Shown in pieces: positions 22,750 to 35,300 of a stretch of 64,000 bases of DNA. The position numbers and the translations under genes were made by a program. Source of the DNA: Prorocentrum cordatum. Lineage: Eukaryota > Sar > Dinophyceae > Prorocentrales > Prorocentraceae. The stretch lies in the NCBI GenBank assembly GCA_963575745.1, contig CAUYUJ010005669.1:374913-438912 (forward strand). The letters are read 5' to 3'. The notes below the pieces were generated by a model. The model saw only the letters and a program-made list of their open reading frames with translations. It was not told the origin of the DNA and searched no databases. How positions within the stretch are numbered: position 1 is the stretch's first letter; each line of letters begins with the position of its first letter.

Positions 22750-22780
<31 letters not shown>
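22243..22780 (+). repeat. (GAC)n block 4
   Basis: GAC repeat preceded by a variant leader containing GGACCGAGCACA and CGCTCCGGGGTCGTCTT. That variant is shared with blocks 7 and 8 and with the GAC-less modules at about 30,450 and 33,530. Confidence 0.95.
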
Positions 22781-23396
22781 CAAGAGAGCACGCGCAAGCT
22801 TTTGTTGAAAGTCCGTGTTGCGAAACCTTGTGTTTTTGTAGGCTTCTTGGACGCGCGATTATGAAATCCTTCCGAAGCCGTTGGGTTTTGAAGGATTTCG
22901 GCGTACGCGCGCGACGACGCGCGCGTCTGCACTTCGTCCCGTTTGTTGCAGAGGATTCTCGCGACGACACACGCGCAAGGGCGTTCGACAGATTTCGATA
23001 TGTGCGCGCGCGACGCCCGTTTGGTAGCATGTTGTGAAAATCTTGAAAAAAACCTGTGGTTTTCTTCAGATTTCGCAAGAGCTCGCGCGGAAGCTTTTTT
23101 AGCACATCAGTGTTGCGAAGCCTTGTGTTTTTGTATGTTTTTCGGAAGCTCGATTGCGAAATCCTTACGGCAACGAAGGTGTTTGAAGGATTTCGGCATG
23201 CGCGCGCGACGACGCGCGCGTGTGCACTTCGTCCCATTTGTTGCAAGGGATTCGTGAACAAGTGTTATGTTAGAACGAAGCATGTCACCGCATAATGCTT
23301 TTTTTACAAGGGAACCTCAGGGGGGGGGAACCCGGCCCCCCTGGGATAATGTAAATCTATATCCTCTTGCACAGGGTGTCTAGAGCTCCGACCACT

Positions 23397-24140
23397 TTAT
23401 TCCGCGTCGCCGCACACACACCCCTCCCCGCGTCCCCAGCGCCAGAGTGGGACCCCCGCGCCGTGGCTCTCTGCCCCGAGCTCCCCGCGTCCCCAGCGCC
23501 CCAGCGGGAGCCCCGCCCACCGCCCCCTCGTCCACGAACGTTTTCCTCGTCGCACATCCCCCCCCGTCCCGCGTCCCCAGCGCCAGAGTGGGACCCCCGC
23601 GCCGTGGCTCTCTGCCCCGAGCCTCCCCGCGTCCCCAGCGCCCCAGCGGAGGCCCCGCCCACTGCCCCCTCCGCCACGAACGCTTTATTCCGCGTCGCAC
23701 ACCCTTCCTCCCCCCGCGTCCCCAGCGCCAGAGTGGGACCCCCGCGCCGTGGCTCTCTGCGGGAGCCCCGCCACTGCCCCCTCCGCCACGAACGCTTTAT
23801 TCCGCGTCGCGACGCACACCACCTCCCCCACCTCCCCCCCGCGTCCCCAGCGCCCATGGGGGCTCCGCCCCGTGCCCCCTCCGCCCCGACAATTTTATTC
23901 CGCGTCGCGACGCACACCACCTCCCCCCCCCCGTCCCCAGCGCCCCAGTTGGACCCCCGCCCCGTGGCCCTCTGCCCCAAGCCCCGCCCAATGCCCCCTC
24001 CGCCCCGACCATTTTATTCCGCGTCGCGACGCACCTCTTCGCGCCCCCAGCGCCCCCAATGGGACCTCCGCCCCGTCCCCCCTCCGCTCCGGGCACTTTA
24101 TTCCGCGTCGCGACGCACGCCACCCCCCCCCCTCTCCCCA
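23397..24140 (+). repeat. C-rich minisatellite inside the array
   Basis: The key motif TTTATTCCGCGTCGC recurs at about 23,397, 23,685, 23,803, 23,894, 24,012 and 24,099. Between the copies are CGTCCCCAGCGCC and CCGTGGCTCTCTGCCCC blocks. Units vary from about 90 to 180 bp. The repeat sits inside an interrupted G-run module: its left part ends near 23,350 and its right part resumes near 24,275. Confidence 0.8.
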
Positions 24141-24536
24141 CCTAGGATTTGGGCCCCGTTGCTATGCCCCGAAGGGCGATGTCTTGCCCCCTCTTCTTCC
24201 CCCCTCCTCCCCCTCCACCTCCTCCTCCTCCCCTTTCTTTTTGTGCAAGAGCCATGACACACGTGCCACTTGTTTAGGATGGACATGTGGTCAGAATCAT
24301 ATATGATTTACATACCCGAACGGGGGACCGACGGGGGACCGATAACGCCGGGGGGGGCTAGAGTCTATTTTCTTTTTAGAAAGGAGAATATATGTGACGC
24401 AGTCGGTGTGGTGCACCCCATGTGGTGCAAACTATGCGGTGCAATCCACTTTGACCGTCTTGAAGCTGTCCTCTCCACTCTTCGTGCAAACATCCCAACC
24501 ACCCACCCGCAACTTGGTTTGCAAAACCTGTTCAGA

Positions 24537-25060
24537 CCGACTACGACGACACCGACGACAACGACTAGGACGACACCGACGACGTCTCCGACGACTTCGA
24601 CGACGACAACGACGCCGACGCCGACGATGACGAAGACGACGACGACGACGCCAACGAAGGCGACGACGAGGGAGGAGGAAGGACGACGACGGCGACAACG
24701 ACGACAACGACGACAACGACGAGGGAGGAGGGAGGACGGCGACGACGCGAACGACGACGAAGGAGGAAGGACGGCGACGCCGACGACGACAACGACGGGG
24801 GAGGAGGGAAGACGACGACGACAACGACGACGACGACGGCGACGAAATAGGAGGGACGACGACGAGACGACGACGACGGACGACGACGACGACGACGAGG
24901 GAGGAGGAAGGACGACCACGGCGACAACGACGACGGACACCACCACGACGCCAAAGAGGACGACGACGACGAACACGAGGAAAGACAGAGGACGACGTAG
25001 GCGACGACGACGACGACGCGGGAGGAAGGAGGACGGCGACGACGACGACGACGACGACGC
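24537..25060 (+). repeat. (GAC)n block 5
   Basis: GAC repeat after a standard leader, followed by two cores with palindromes near 25,182 and 25,476. The second palindrome carries one substitution. Confidence 0.95.
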
Positions 25061-25559
25061 AACAGCGCGCGCACGCTTTTGTTGAAAATCCGTGTTGCGA
25101 AACCTCGGGTTTTTGTATGTTTTTTGGACGCGCGATTTCGAAATCCTTCCGAAACCGATGGGTTTTGAAGGATTTCGGCGTACGCGCGCGACGACGCGCG
25201 CGTCTGCACTTCTTCCCATTGTTTGCAAAGGATTCTCGCGACGGCACACGCGCAAGGGCGTTCGACAGATCTCGACATGCGCGAGCGCGACGCCCGTTTG
25301 GTAGCATTGTGTGAAAATCTTGAAAAACAAATGTTTTTTTTTCAGATTTCGCAAGAGCTCGCGCGGAAGCTTTTTTAGCAAATCAATGTTGCGAAGCCTT
25401 GTGTTTTTGCATGTTTTTTGGAAGCTCGATTGCGAAATCCTTCCGGCACCGAAGGTTTTTGAAGGATTTCGGCATGCGCTCGCGACGACGCGCGCGTGTG
25501 CATTTCGTCCAGTTTTTTGCAAGGGATTCGCGAATAAGTGCTATGTTAGAACAACAAAT

Positions 25560-25704
25560 GTCACCGCATAGTGTTTTTTTTTTTTTTTTATTAAAAAAAA
25601 AAAAACCTCAGGGAGGATACCGGCTTGGCTGGGATGATACGATTTCATGTTTAGGATGGACGAGTGTGCAGAATATATGTATATATATATATGTGTATAT
25701 ATAC

Positions 25705-25750
<46 letters not shown>

Positions 25751-25760
25751 TTCTACAAAA
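25560..25760 (+). repeat. poly(T)/poly(A), (TATATG)n and (TG)n microsatellites
   Basis: T13-like and A12-like runs at 25,576-25,603 form a short inverted repeat. TA/TATATG lies at 25,675-25,712, followed by (GT)n at 25,713-25,746. These simple repeats interrupt a diverged G-run module. Confidence 0.9.
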
Positions 25761-25920
25761 TCCCAGGGGGAAGCGTTAAGTCTGGGGGGGGGGGTAGAGT
25801 CTATTCTCTTTTTCGAGAGGAGAACCTGTGTGGTGCAATGACTTTCTGTTCGCAGTTAGTTGTCAACTTCAGTGCTCGCGCAATCATCCCACCCACCCGC
25901 CTGCAACTTGGTTTGCAAAA

Positions 25921-26260
25921 CCCATGAGGCGGCGATTGCGATGAGTGCTTGATGTTTGCTGGTGTTTTTTTTTGTGGCCACGCTAACCCGCGCATGCTCG
26001 CGCTCGCAGCGGCTAACTAGTTTGGCGCGACCGACGCGGGTGCGGGGGCGCTGGCCGCTTGGCAATGCCCAGCGGGCACTTCAGTGCGAATCGGCGACTA
26101 CGGCGGGCGCGGTAGAATAGCAACGTCGACAACGGTAGACACGATGATGATAGTAACGATGCTGGTCGCGATGGTGACAATGACGACGGCGAAACCAATG
26201 ATTTCGCGTCGGTGATGCAATTTTCCGGGGGAGTTCGACATGCGCCCGCGGCCGACGCGC
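25921..26260 (+). repeat. unique-type array module M (forward copy)
   Basis: The module begins just after a standard leader with GGCGGCGATTGCGATGAGTGC. It continues through TTGGCGCGACCGACGCGG and a GATGATGATAGTAACGATG part. Related forward copies lie at 31,205-31,620 and 34,284-34,700. An inverted copy lies at 26,880-27,190. It replaces the GAC block in these units. Confidence 0.75.
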
Positions 26261-26519
26261 GGGAGTGGCCCGAATGGTACTATCTGGCACTGGTCGTGCC
26301 CCCCCCCCCCGCACGCGCGCAAGGGCGTTCGAATGATATCAACATGCGGTGCGTGAGGCCCGCTTGGCTGAATTAAATGAACAGGTTGAACAACTGATGG
26401 CATTTCCAAGAATTCGCAAGATAACTAACGCAAGTTTTTTTGAACAGTGGTGTTGCCGAGCCGTGTGCTGGAAACGTTTCGGGACACTCGGTTTTGAGAT
26501 CCTTACGACACCAAAGGTT

Positions 26520-26522
<3 letters not shown>

Positions 26523-26572
<50 letters not shown>
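26523..26572. repeat. (TA)n microsatellite
   Basis: About 24 TA dinucleotides interrupt an array core between ACCAAAGGTTTATAT and the following TTTTTACGGATTTCGGC. The repeat is self-complementary and could extrude as a hairpin. Confidence 0.95.
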
Positions 26573-26574
<2 letters not shown>

Positions 26575-26879
26575 GTTTTTACGGATTTCGGCATGCGCGC
26601 GCGACGACGCGCGCGTGCACTTCGTCCCGTTGTTCGAGAGGGGTTCTTGTGACAACATGCGCTCAAGGGCGTTCGAACGATTTCGACATGCGCCTGCGCC
26701 TTTCGTTCCACATTTTCTTCCAATGAGACTACGCGGGCCTTTCGCGCGCGCGTTGAAATTCGCCGAACGCCTTTGAGCGCGCTTGCTGGGGGGGGGCATG
26801 ATCCCTGACAAATAACACCATGTGGGCCACTCGCGCGGGCCGGCCGCGCGCGCATGTCGAAATCCTTCCAAAACTTTCA

Positions 26880-27720
26880 TCAGCGACGCATGGACATCAT
26901 CATCGTCATCGGCGTTACCAGCATCGTCGCCTTTATTGGCCGTGCCCTCGCCCTCCCCGAGTCACTGGCCCGTGCTGAAGGTCCCGAGCGCCAGCGCGGC
27001 CTGTGAGACGCGATGGGAAGTCCCCATCGGTCAGCGCCGCCGCGGACGCGTCGGTTATGCCACACTAGCTGGACGCTCTGAGCGCGAGCTTGCGCGAACG
27101 AGCGTGGCCGCAGCGATGTGCCAGCCAGTGCCAAGCACTCATCGCAGTCGCCGCTGCATGGGTTGTGCAAACCAAAAGGCGGGTGGAAATTAACAACTCA
27201 CTTCTTACAAAAAATGAGTTACACCACGTTGAATGAACCACGTAGTTTACGCCACATGGATCACACCAAATAGATCGCATTGCATTGACTGCACGAAGAC
27301 CGTTTACACCATATAGAGTGCACCTCGTATGTCCTGCCAAAACACCAATCCCGGCACCATTGAAATGAACTCATGCTATCCCAGCCAGGCCGGTATCGAC
27401 CCCCCAACCATCATTTGCAGAAAACGATATGCGCGCACATTCGTCGATCGAAAACCGTCCATGTTCGAGCACCCTTTAAAATTAAAATCCTTTTTCGACC
27501 AGAAAAATGCGCACGCGCGTTGTCGCGCATGCCGAAATTTCTCAGAAACCCAAGTTTCCGGTGGGATGTCAAAATCTATTGCCCCGAAGAACAAATCAGA
27601 ACACATGGTTTGCAAAATCAGATTCTCAAGAATCTGACTTTGCGTTCTCCGGCGAATTCTTACGAAACCCATATTCAACTTGTGCACCGAGTGCGATCAA
27701 GCGGGCGTATCTACCCCCCC
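26880..27720 (-). repeat. inverted segment of the array (module M plus core)
   Basis: Read on the minus strand, 27,190-26,880 matches module M (CAGCGGCGACTGCGATGAGTG ..., GACCGATG..., GACGATGCTGG). In the same orientation, 27,600-27,470 matches an array core (TTTCTGAGAAATTTCGGC, then GCATGCGCGACAACGCG). GTGGTGCA-type motifs between them also read in reverse. Divergence from the forward copies is larger than among the forward copies. Confidence 0.65.
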
Positions 27721-27840
27721 TGGGGGGGGGTAGAGTCTATAGAGGAGAGTTGACTTTTACACATGATGTGACCCATCCCGCGCTCTTGCAAACATCCCAC
27801 CAACCCACCCGCAACTTGGTTTGCAAAACCTCTTAAGACC

Positions 27841-28352
27841 GACTACGACGACACCGACGACAACGACTAGGACAACACCGACGACGTCTCCGATGACTTC
27901 GACGACGACAACGACGCCGACGCCGACAAAGACGACGACGACAACGCCAACGAAGACGACGACGAGGGAGAAGGAAGGACGACGACGGCGACGACGGCGA
28001 CAACGACGACAACGATGACAACGACGAGGGAGGAGGGAGGACGGCGACGACGCGAACGACGAAGAAGGAGGAAAGACGGCGACGCCGACGACGACAACCT
28101 CTAGGGAGGAGGGAAGACGACGACGACAACGACGACGACGACGACGGCGACGAAATAGGAGGGACGACGACGAGACGCCGACGACGGACGACGACGACGA
28201 CGAGGGAGAAGGAGGAAGGACGACCACGGCGACAACGACGACGGAAACGACCACGACGCCAAAGAGGACGAACGAGGAAAGACAGAGGACGACGTAGGCG
28301 ACGACGACGACGACGCGGGAGGAGGGAGGACGGCGACGACGACGACGACGAC
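27841..28352 (+). repeat. (GAC)n block 6
   Basis: GAC repeat after a standard leader with CCTCTTAAGACCGACTACG. It lies immediately upstream of the 3.08-kb duplication. Confidence 0.95.
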
Positions 28353-28546
28353 GCAAGAGCGCGCGCGCACGCTTTTGTTGAAAATCCGTGTTGCGAAACC
28401 TTTTGTTTTTGTAGGTTTCTTGGACACACGATTTTGAAATCACTGAAACCGATGAGGTTTGAAGGTTTTCGGCATACGCGCGCGACGACGCGCGCGTCTG
28501 CACTTCGTCCCTTCTTTTGCAGAGGATTCTCGCGACCGCACACGTG

Positions 28547-31500
28547 CAAGGGCGTTCGACAGATTTCGACATGCGCGCGCGAAGCCCGTTTAATAGCATT
28601 TTGTGAAAATCTTGAAACAACCCATGGTTTTCTTAAGATTTCGCAAGAGCTCGCGCGTAAGCTTTTTTTACCAAACCAGTGTTGCGAAGCCCTGTGTTAT
28701 TGTATGCTTTTTGGAAACTCGATTGCGAAATCCTTCCGGCACCGAATGTTTTAAAAGGATATCGGCTTGCGCGCGCGACGACGCGCGCGTGTGCACTACA
28801 TCTTGTTTTTTGCAAGGGATTCGTGAAAAAGTGCTATGTTAGAACAACAAATGTCACCGCATAGTGTTTTTCACAAGGGAACCTCAGGGGGGGGAGCCCG
28901 CCCCCCGGGGATAGTGTAAATTCATATTTAAGATGGACATGTGGTCATACTCATATATGATTTACACACCCGAAAGGGGGACCGATAACGCCGGGGGGGG
29001 GTAGAGTCTATTCTCTTTTAAGCGATCACTTGCCGAACTTGAAGTTGTCAACTCCACTGCTCGCGCAATCATCCCACCCACCCACCCGCAATTTGGTTTG
29101 CAAAACCCATGCGGGACCGAGCACATACATCGCTCCGGGGTCGTCTTGGAGCCCTCAGGGGCGTCTCAAGAGCGCCCCAAGAAGGCCAGAGAAGCATGAC
29201 GGCCGACGACGACGACGACGACGACGACGGCGGCGACGACGACGACGCCGACGTCGACGACGACGAAGACGACGACACCGACGCCGACGACGAAAACGAA
29301 GACGACGACGAGGGAGGAGGGAGGACGACGACGGCGACAACGACGACGACGACGACAACGAGGGAGGAGGGAGGACGGCGACGACGCGAACGACGAAGAA
29401 GGAGGAAAGACGGCGCCGCCGACGACGACAACGACGAGGGAGAAGGGAAGACGACGACGAGACGACGACGACAACGACGACGACGACGGCGACGAAATAG
29501 GAGGGACGACGACGAGACGCCGACGACGGACGACGACGACGACGAGGGAGGAGGAGGAAGGACGACCACGGCGACAACGACGACGGAAACGACCACGACG
29601 CCAAAGAGGACGACGACGACGAACACGAGGAAAGACACAGGACGACGTAGGCGACGACGACGACGACGACGGACGACGCCGCAAGAGCGCGCGCGCACAC
29701 TTTTGTTGAAAATCCGTGTTGCGAAACCTTGTGTTTTTGTAGGTTTTTTGGACGCGCGATTTTGAAATCCTTCCGAAAACGATGGGTTTTGAAGGATATC
29801 GGCATACGCGCGTGACGACGCGCGCGTCTGCACTTCGTCCCGTTTTTTGCAGAGGATTCTCGCGACGGCACACGCGCAAGGGCGTTCGACAGATTTCGAC
29901 ATGCGCGCGCGCGACGCCCGTTTAATAGCATTTTGTGAAAATCTTGAAACAACCCATGGTTTTCTTAAGATTTCGCAAGAGCTCGCGCGTAAGCTATTCT
30001 TTAGCAAACCAATGTTGCGAAACCCTGTGTTATTGTATGTTTTTCGGAAACTCGATTGCGAAATCCTTCCGGCACCGAAAGTCTTTTAAAAAATACCGGC
30101 TTGCGCGCGCGACGACGCGCGCGTGTGCACTACGTCTTGTTTGTTGCAAGGGATTCGCGGAAAAGTGTTATGTTAGAACAACAAATATCACCGCATAGTG
30201 TTTTTTTTACCAGGGAACCTCAGGGGGGGGAACCCGCCCCCCGGGGATAGTGTAAGTTCATATTTTGGATGGACATGTGGCCATACTCATATATGATTTA
30301 CATACCCGAAAAGGGGGACTGATAACGCCGGGGCAGGGGTAGAGCTTATTCTCTTTTTAGCAATCACTTGCCGAACTTGAAGATGTCAACTCCACTGCTC
30401 GCGCAATCATCCCGCCCACCCACCCGCAACTTGGCTTGCAAAACCCATGCGGGACCGAGCACATACATCGCTCCGGGGTCGTCTTGGAGCCCTCAGGGGC
30501 GTCTCAAGAGCGCCCCAAGAAGGCCAGAGAAGCAAGACACGCGCGCGACGACGCGCGCGTCTGCACTTCGTCTCATTTTTTGCAAAGGATTCTCGCGACG
30601 GCACACGCGCAAGGGCGTTCGACAGATTTCGACATGCGCGCGCGCGAAGCCCGTTTAATAGCATGTTGTGAAAATCTTGGAAGACCTATGGTTTTCTGAA
30701 GATTTCGCAAGAGCTCGCGCGTAAGTTTCTTTTTTAGCGAATCAGTGTTAAGAAACCCTGTGCTTTTGTATGTTTTCTGTTGGAACTCGATTGCGAAATC
30801 CTTCCGGCACCGAGAGTTTTTGAAGGATATCGGCATGCGCGCGCGACGACGCGCGCGTGCGCACTTCGTCCCGTTTTTTGTAAGGGATTCGTGAACAAGT
30901 GTTATGTTAGAACAACAAATGTCACCGCATATTTTCTGGTTTGTAAAAAAAAGGAACCTTAGGGGGGGAACCCGGCCCCCCGGGGATAGTGTAAATTCAT
31001 ATTCAATATGGACATGTGGTCAGAATCATTTACGATTTACATACCCGAAAAGGGGGACCGATAACGCCGGGGGGGGGGTACGAGTCTATTCTCCTTTTAG
31101 GAAAGAGACCAAAGGAGAATTAATTTCAGTTCGCAGAGAGTTGTCCACTCCAGTGCTCGCGCAAACATCCCACCCACCCACCCGCAAATTGGTTTGCAAA
31201 CCTCATGCGGCGGCGATTGCGCTGAGTGCATGGCGCTGGCTGGTGCATCTCTGCGGCCGCGCCACCCCGCGCATGCGCGCGCGCAGCGGCCAGGTAGTTT
31301 GGCGCGACCGACGCGGCCGCGGTGGTGCTGACCGCTCGGCACATCCAGGCGGGCACTTGAATGCGAGTCGGCGAGTTGGGCGGGTGCGGTATCATGGTAA
31401 CGTCGACAATTGTAGACACGATGAGGATGATAATAACGATGTTGGTGACGATGTTGACAGCGACGGCGGCACGGCCAGTGACGGCGCTGATGCCGATCAC

Positions 31501-31623
31501 GCCGGCGACGAAGACGGCGTCGTCGCGTCGGTGATGAAGGCTTTGAAAGGAATTCGAAATGCGCGCGTGGCAGACGCGCGAGAGCGGCGCGCATGGTATT
31601 ATTCGACACGGACCGTGCCACCT
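28547..31623 (+). repeat. 3.08-kb tandem duplication, copy A
   Basis: The unit begins CAAGGGCGTTCGACAG and contains two cores, G-run modules, GAC block 7 (29,203-29,679), a GAC-less module (30,450-30,900) and module M. The next identical start is at 31,624, so the unit is 3,077 bp. It differs from copy B at only a few places: a T/C near 28,831 (C in copy B), the T-run lengths near 30,200 and 30,875, and a TTTTTCAC/TTTTTTAC change near 28,870. Confidence 0.95.
29203..29679 (+). repeat. (GAC)n block 7
   Basis: GAC repeat within copy A of the 3.08-kb duplication. It is preceded by the GGACCGAGCACATACATCG leader variant. Confidence 0.95.
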
Positions 31624-34600
31624 CAAGGGCGTTCGACAGATTTCGACATGCGCGCGCGAAGCCCGTTTAATAGCATTTTGTGAAAATCTTGAAACAACCC
31701 ATGGTTTTCTTAAGATTTCGCAAGAGCTCGCGCGTAAGCTTTTTTTACCAAACCAGTGTTGCGAAGCCCTGTGTTATTGTATGCTTTTTGGAAACTCGAT
31801 TGCGAAATCCTTCCGGCACCGAATGTTTTAAAAGGATATCGGCTTGCGCGCGCGACGACGCGCGCGTGTGCACTACATCTTGTTTTTTGCAAGGGATTCG
31901 CGAAAAAGTGCTATGTTAGAACAACAAATGTCACCGCATAGTGTTTTTTACAAGGGAACCTCAGGGGGGGGAGCCCGCCCCCCGGGGATAGTGTAAATTC
32001 ATATTTAAGATGGACATGTGGTCATACTCATATATGATTTACACACCCGAAAGGGGGACCGATAACGCCGGGGGGGGGTAGAGTCTATTCTCTTTTAAGC
32101 GATCACTTGCCGAACTTGAAGTTGTCAACTCCACTGCTCGCGCAATCATCCCACCCACCCACCCGCAATTTGGTTTGCAAAACCCATGCGGGACCGAGCA
32201 CATACATCGCTCCGGGGTCGTCTTGGAGCCCTCAGGGGCGTCTCAAGAGCGCCCCAAGAAGGCCAGAGAAGCATGACGGCCGACGACGACGACGACGACG
32301 ACGACGGCGGCGACGACGACGACGCCGACGTCGACGACGACGAAGACGACGACACCGACGCCGACGACGAAAACGAAGACGACGACGAGGGAGGAGGGAG
32401 GACGACGACGGCGACAACGACGACGACGACGACAACGAGGGAGGAGGGAGGACGGCGACGACGCGAACGACGAAGAAGGAGGAAAGACGGCGCCGCCGAC
32501 GACGACAACGACGAGGGAGAAGGGAAGACGACGACGAGACGACGACGACAACGACGACGACGACGGCGACGAAATAGGAGGGACGACGACGAGACGCCGA
32601 CGACGGACGACGACGACGACGAGGGAGGAGGAGGAAGGACGACCACGGCGACAACGACGACGGAAACGACCACGACGCCAAAGAGGACGACGACGACGAA
32701 CACGAGGAAAGACACAGGACGACGTAGGCGACGACGACGACGACGACGGACGACGCCGCAAGAGCGCGCGCGCACACTTTTGTTGAAAATCCGTGTTGCG
32801 AAACCTTGTGTTTTTGTAGGTTTTTTGGACGCGCGATTTTGAAATCCTTCCGAAAACGATGGGTTTTGAAGGATATCGGCATACGCGCGTGACGACGCGC
32901 GCGTCTGCACTTCGTCCCGTTTTTTGCAGAGGATTCTCGCGACGGCACACGCGCAAGGGCGTTCGACAGATTTCGACATGCGCGCGCGCGACGCCCGTTT
33001 AATAGCATTTTGTGAAAATCTTGAAACAACCCATGGTTTTCTTAAGATTTCGCAAGAGCTCGCGCGTAAGCTATTCTTTAGCAAACCAATGTTGCGAAAC
33101 CCTGTGTTATTGTATGTTTTTCGGAAACTCGATTGCGAAATCCTTCCGGCACCGAAAGTCTTTTAAAAAATACCGGCTTGCGCGCGCGACGACGCGCGCG
33201 TGTGCACTACGTCTTGTTTGTTGCAAGGGATTCGCGGAAAAGTGTTATGTTAGAACAACAAATATCACCGCATAGTGTTTTTTTTTTTACCAGGGAACCT
33301 CAGGGGGGGGAACCCGCCCCCCGGGGATAGTGTAAGTTCATATTTTGGATGGACATGTGGCCATACTCATATATGATTTACATACCCGAAAAGGGGGACT
33401 GATAACGCCGGGGCAGGGGTAGAGCTTATTCTCTTTTTAGCAATCACTTGCCGAACTTGAAGATGTCAACTCCACTGCTCGCGCAATCATCCCGCCCACC
33501 CACCCGCAACTTGGCTTGCAAAACCCATGCGGGACCGAGCACATACATCGCTCCGGGGTCGTCTTGGAGCCCTCAGGGGCGTCTCAAGAGCGCCCCAAGA
33601 AGGCCAGAGAAGCAAGACACGCGCGCGACGACGCGCGCGTCTGCACTTCGTCTCATTTTTTGCAAAGGATTCTCGCGACGGCACACGCGCAAGGGCGTTC
33701 GACAGATTTCGACATGCGCGCGCGCGAAGCCCGTTTAATAGCATGTTGTGAAAATCTTGGAAGACCTATGGTTTTCTGAAGATTTCGCAAGAGCTCGCGC
33801 GTAAGTTTCTTTTTTAGCGAATCAGTGTTAAGAAACCCTGTGCTTTTGTATGTTTTCTGTTGGAACTCGATTGCGAAATCCTTCCGGCACCGAGAGTTTT
33901 TGAAGGATATCGGCATGCGCGCGCGACGACGCGCGCGTGCGCACTTCGTCCCGTTTTTGTAAGGGATTCGTGAACAAGTGTTATGTTAGAACAACAAATG
34001 TCACCGCATATTTTCTGGTTTGTAAAAAAAAGGAACCTTAGGGGGGGAACCCGGCCCCCCGGGGATAGTGTAAATTCATATTCAATATGGACATGTGGTC
34101 AGAATCATTTACGATTTACATACCCGAAAAGGGGGACCGATAACGCCGGGGGGGGGGTACGAGTCTATTCTCCTTTTAGGAAAGAGACCAAAGGAGAATT
34201 AATTTCAGTTCGCAGAGAGTTGTCCACTCCAGTGCTCGCGCAAACATCCCACCCACCCACCCGCAAATTGGTTTGCAAACCTCATGCGGCGGCGATTGCG
34301 CTGAGTGCATGGCGCTGGCTGGTGCATCTCTGCGGCCGCGCCACCCCGCGCATGCGCGCGCGCAGCGGCCAGGTAGTTTGGCGCGACCGACGCGGCCGCG
34401 GTGGTGCTGACCGCTCGGCACATCCAGGCGGGCACTTGAATGCGAGTCGGCGAGTTGGGCGGGTGCGGTATCATGGTAACGTCGACAATTGTAGACACGA
34501 TGAGGATGATAATAACGATGTTGGTGACGATGTTGACAGCGACGGCGGCACGGCCAGTGACGGCGCTGATGCCGATCACGCCGGCGACGAAGACGGCGTC

Positions 34601-34702
34601 GTCGCGTCGGTGATGAAGGCTTTGAAAGGAATTCGAAATGCGCGCGTGGCAGACGCGCGAGAGCGGCGCGCATGGTATTATTCGACACGGACCGTGCCAC
34701 CT
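31624..34702 (+). repeat. 3.08-kb tandem duplication, copy B
   Basis: Copy B spans 3,079 bp. The offset from copy A changes from 3,077 to 3,080 at a T-run near 33,285 and to 3,079 at a T-run near 33,955. Even the GAC block, which differs strongly among the other units, looks the same in both copies. Confidence 0.95.
32280..32756 (+). repeat. (GAC)n block 8
   Basis: GAC repeat in copy B, visually identical to block 7 over its whole length. Confidence 0.95.
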
Positions 34703-35300
34703 CAAGGGCGTTCGAACGATTTCGACATGCGCGCGCGAAACCCGTTTGGTAGCATTTTATGAACATGTTTAAGCAAAGAATTCGCAAGAGCGCGCGCACG
34801 CTTTTGTTGAAACTCTGTGCTGCGACAACTTATGTTTTCGTATTTTTTGGACACTCGATTTTGACATCCTTCCGAAACCGATGGATTTGAAGGACTTCGG
34901 CATGCGCGCGCGTGCATTTCGTCTTGTATTTTGTCAAGGGTTCTCGCGACGGCACGCGCGCAAGGGCGTTCGAACGATTTCGACATGCGCGCGCGAAGCC
35001 CGTTTGCTGGTACTGTATGACAATCCTTAGAACCTGTTGTCTTCTTGAGAATTCGCAGGAGCGCGCATGCTTTTTCTAAAAATCCGTTTTGCGAACCCCT
35101 TTGTTGGGGGTTTGTTTTAACTATTGCTTTTGGACACTAGATTTTGAAATCTCTCCGAAACAAAACTTTTTTGAAGGATTTCGGCATGCGCGCGCGACGA
35201 CGCGCGCGTGTGCACTTCGTCTTGTTTTTGTGGAAGAGACTCGTGCGAACTTAGGATTTTTGATGAACGATTGCGCGCACAGTATTTGTTACAAAGGATG
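34703..35300 (+). repeat. diverged array cores
   Basis: Three diverged core fragments with CATGCGCGCGCG motifs lie near 34,727, 34,902 and 35,186. They are linked by GCACGCTTTT-like starts. Only the last one keeps the full ACGACG-centred palindrome. Confidence 0.75.

Noticed and set aside
30904-31683. 259-codon open frame repeated at 33,983-34,762
   Set aside because: It is present twice only because of the 3.08-kb duplication. It crosses several non-coding modules and has no recognised domain.
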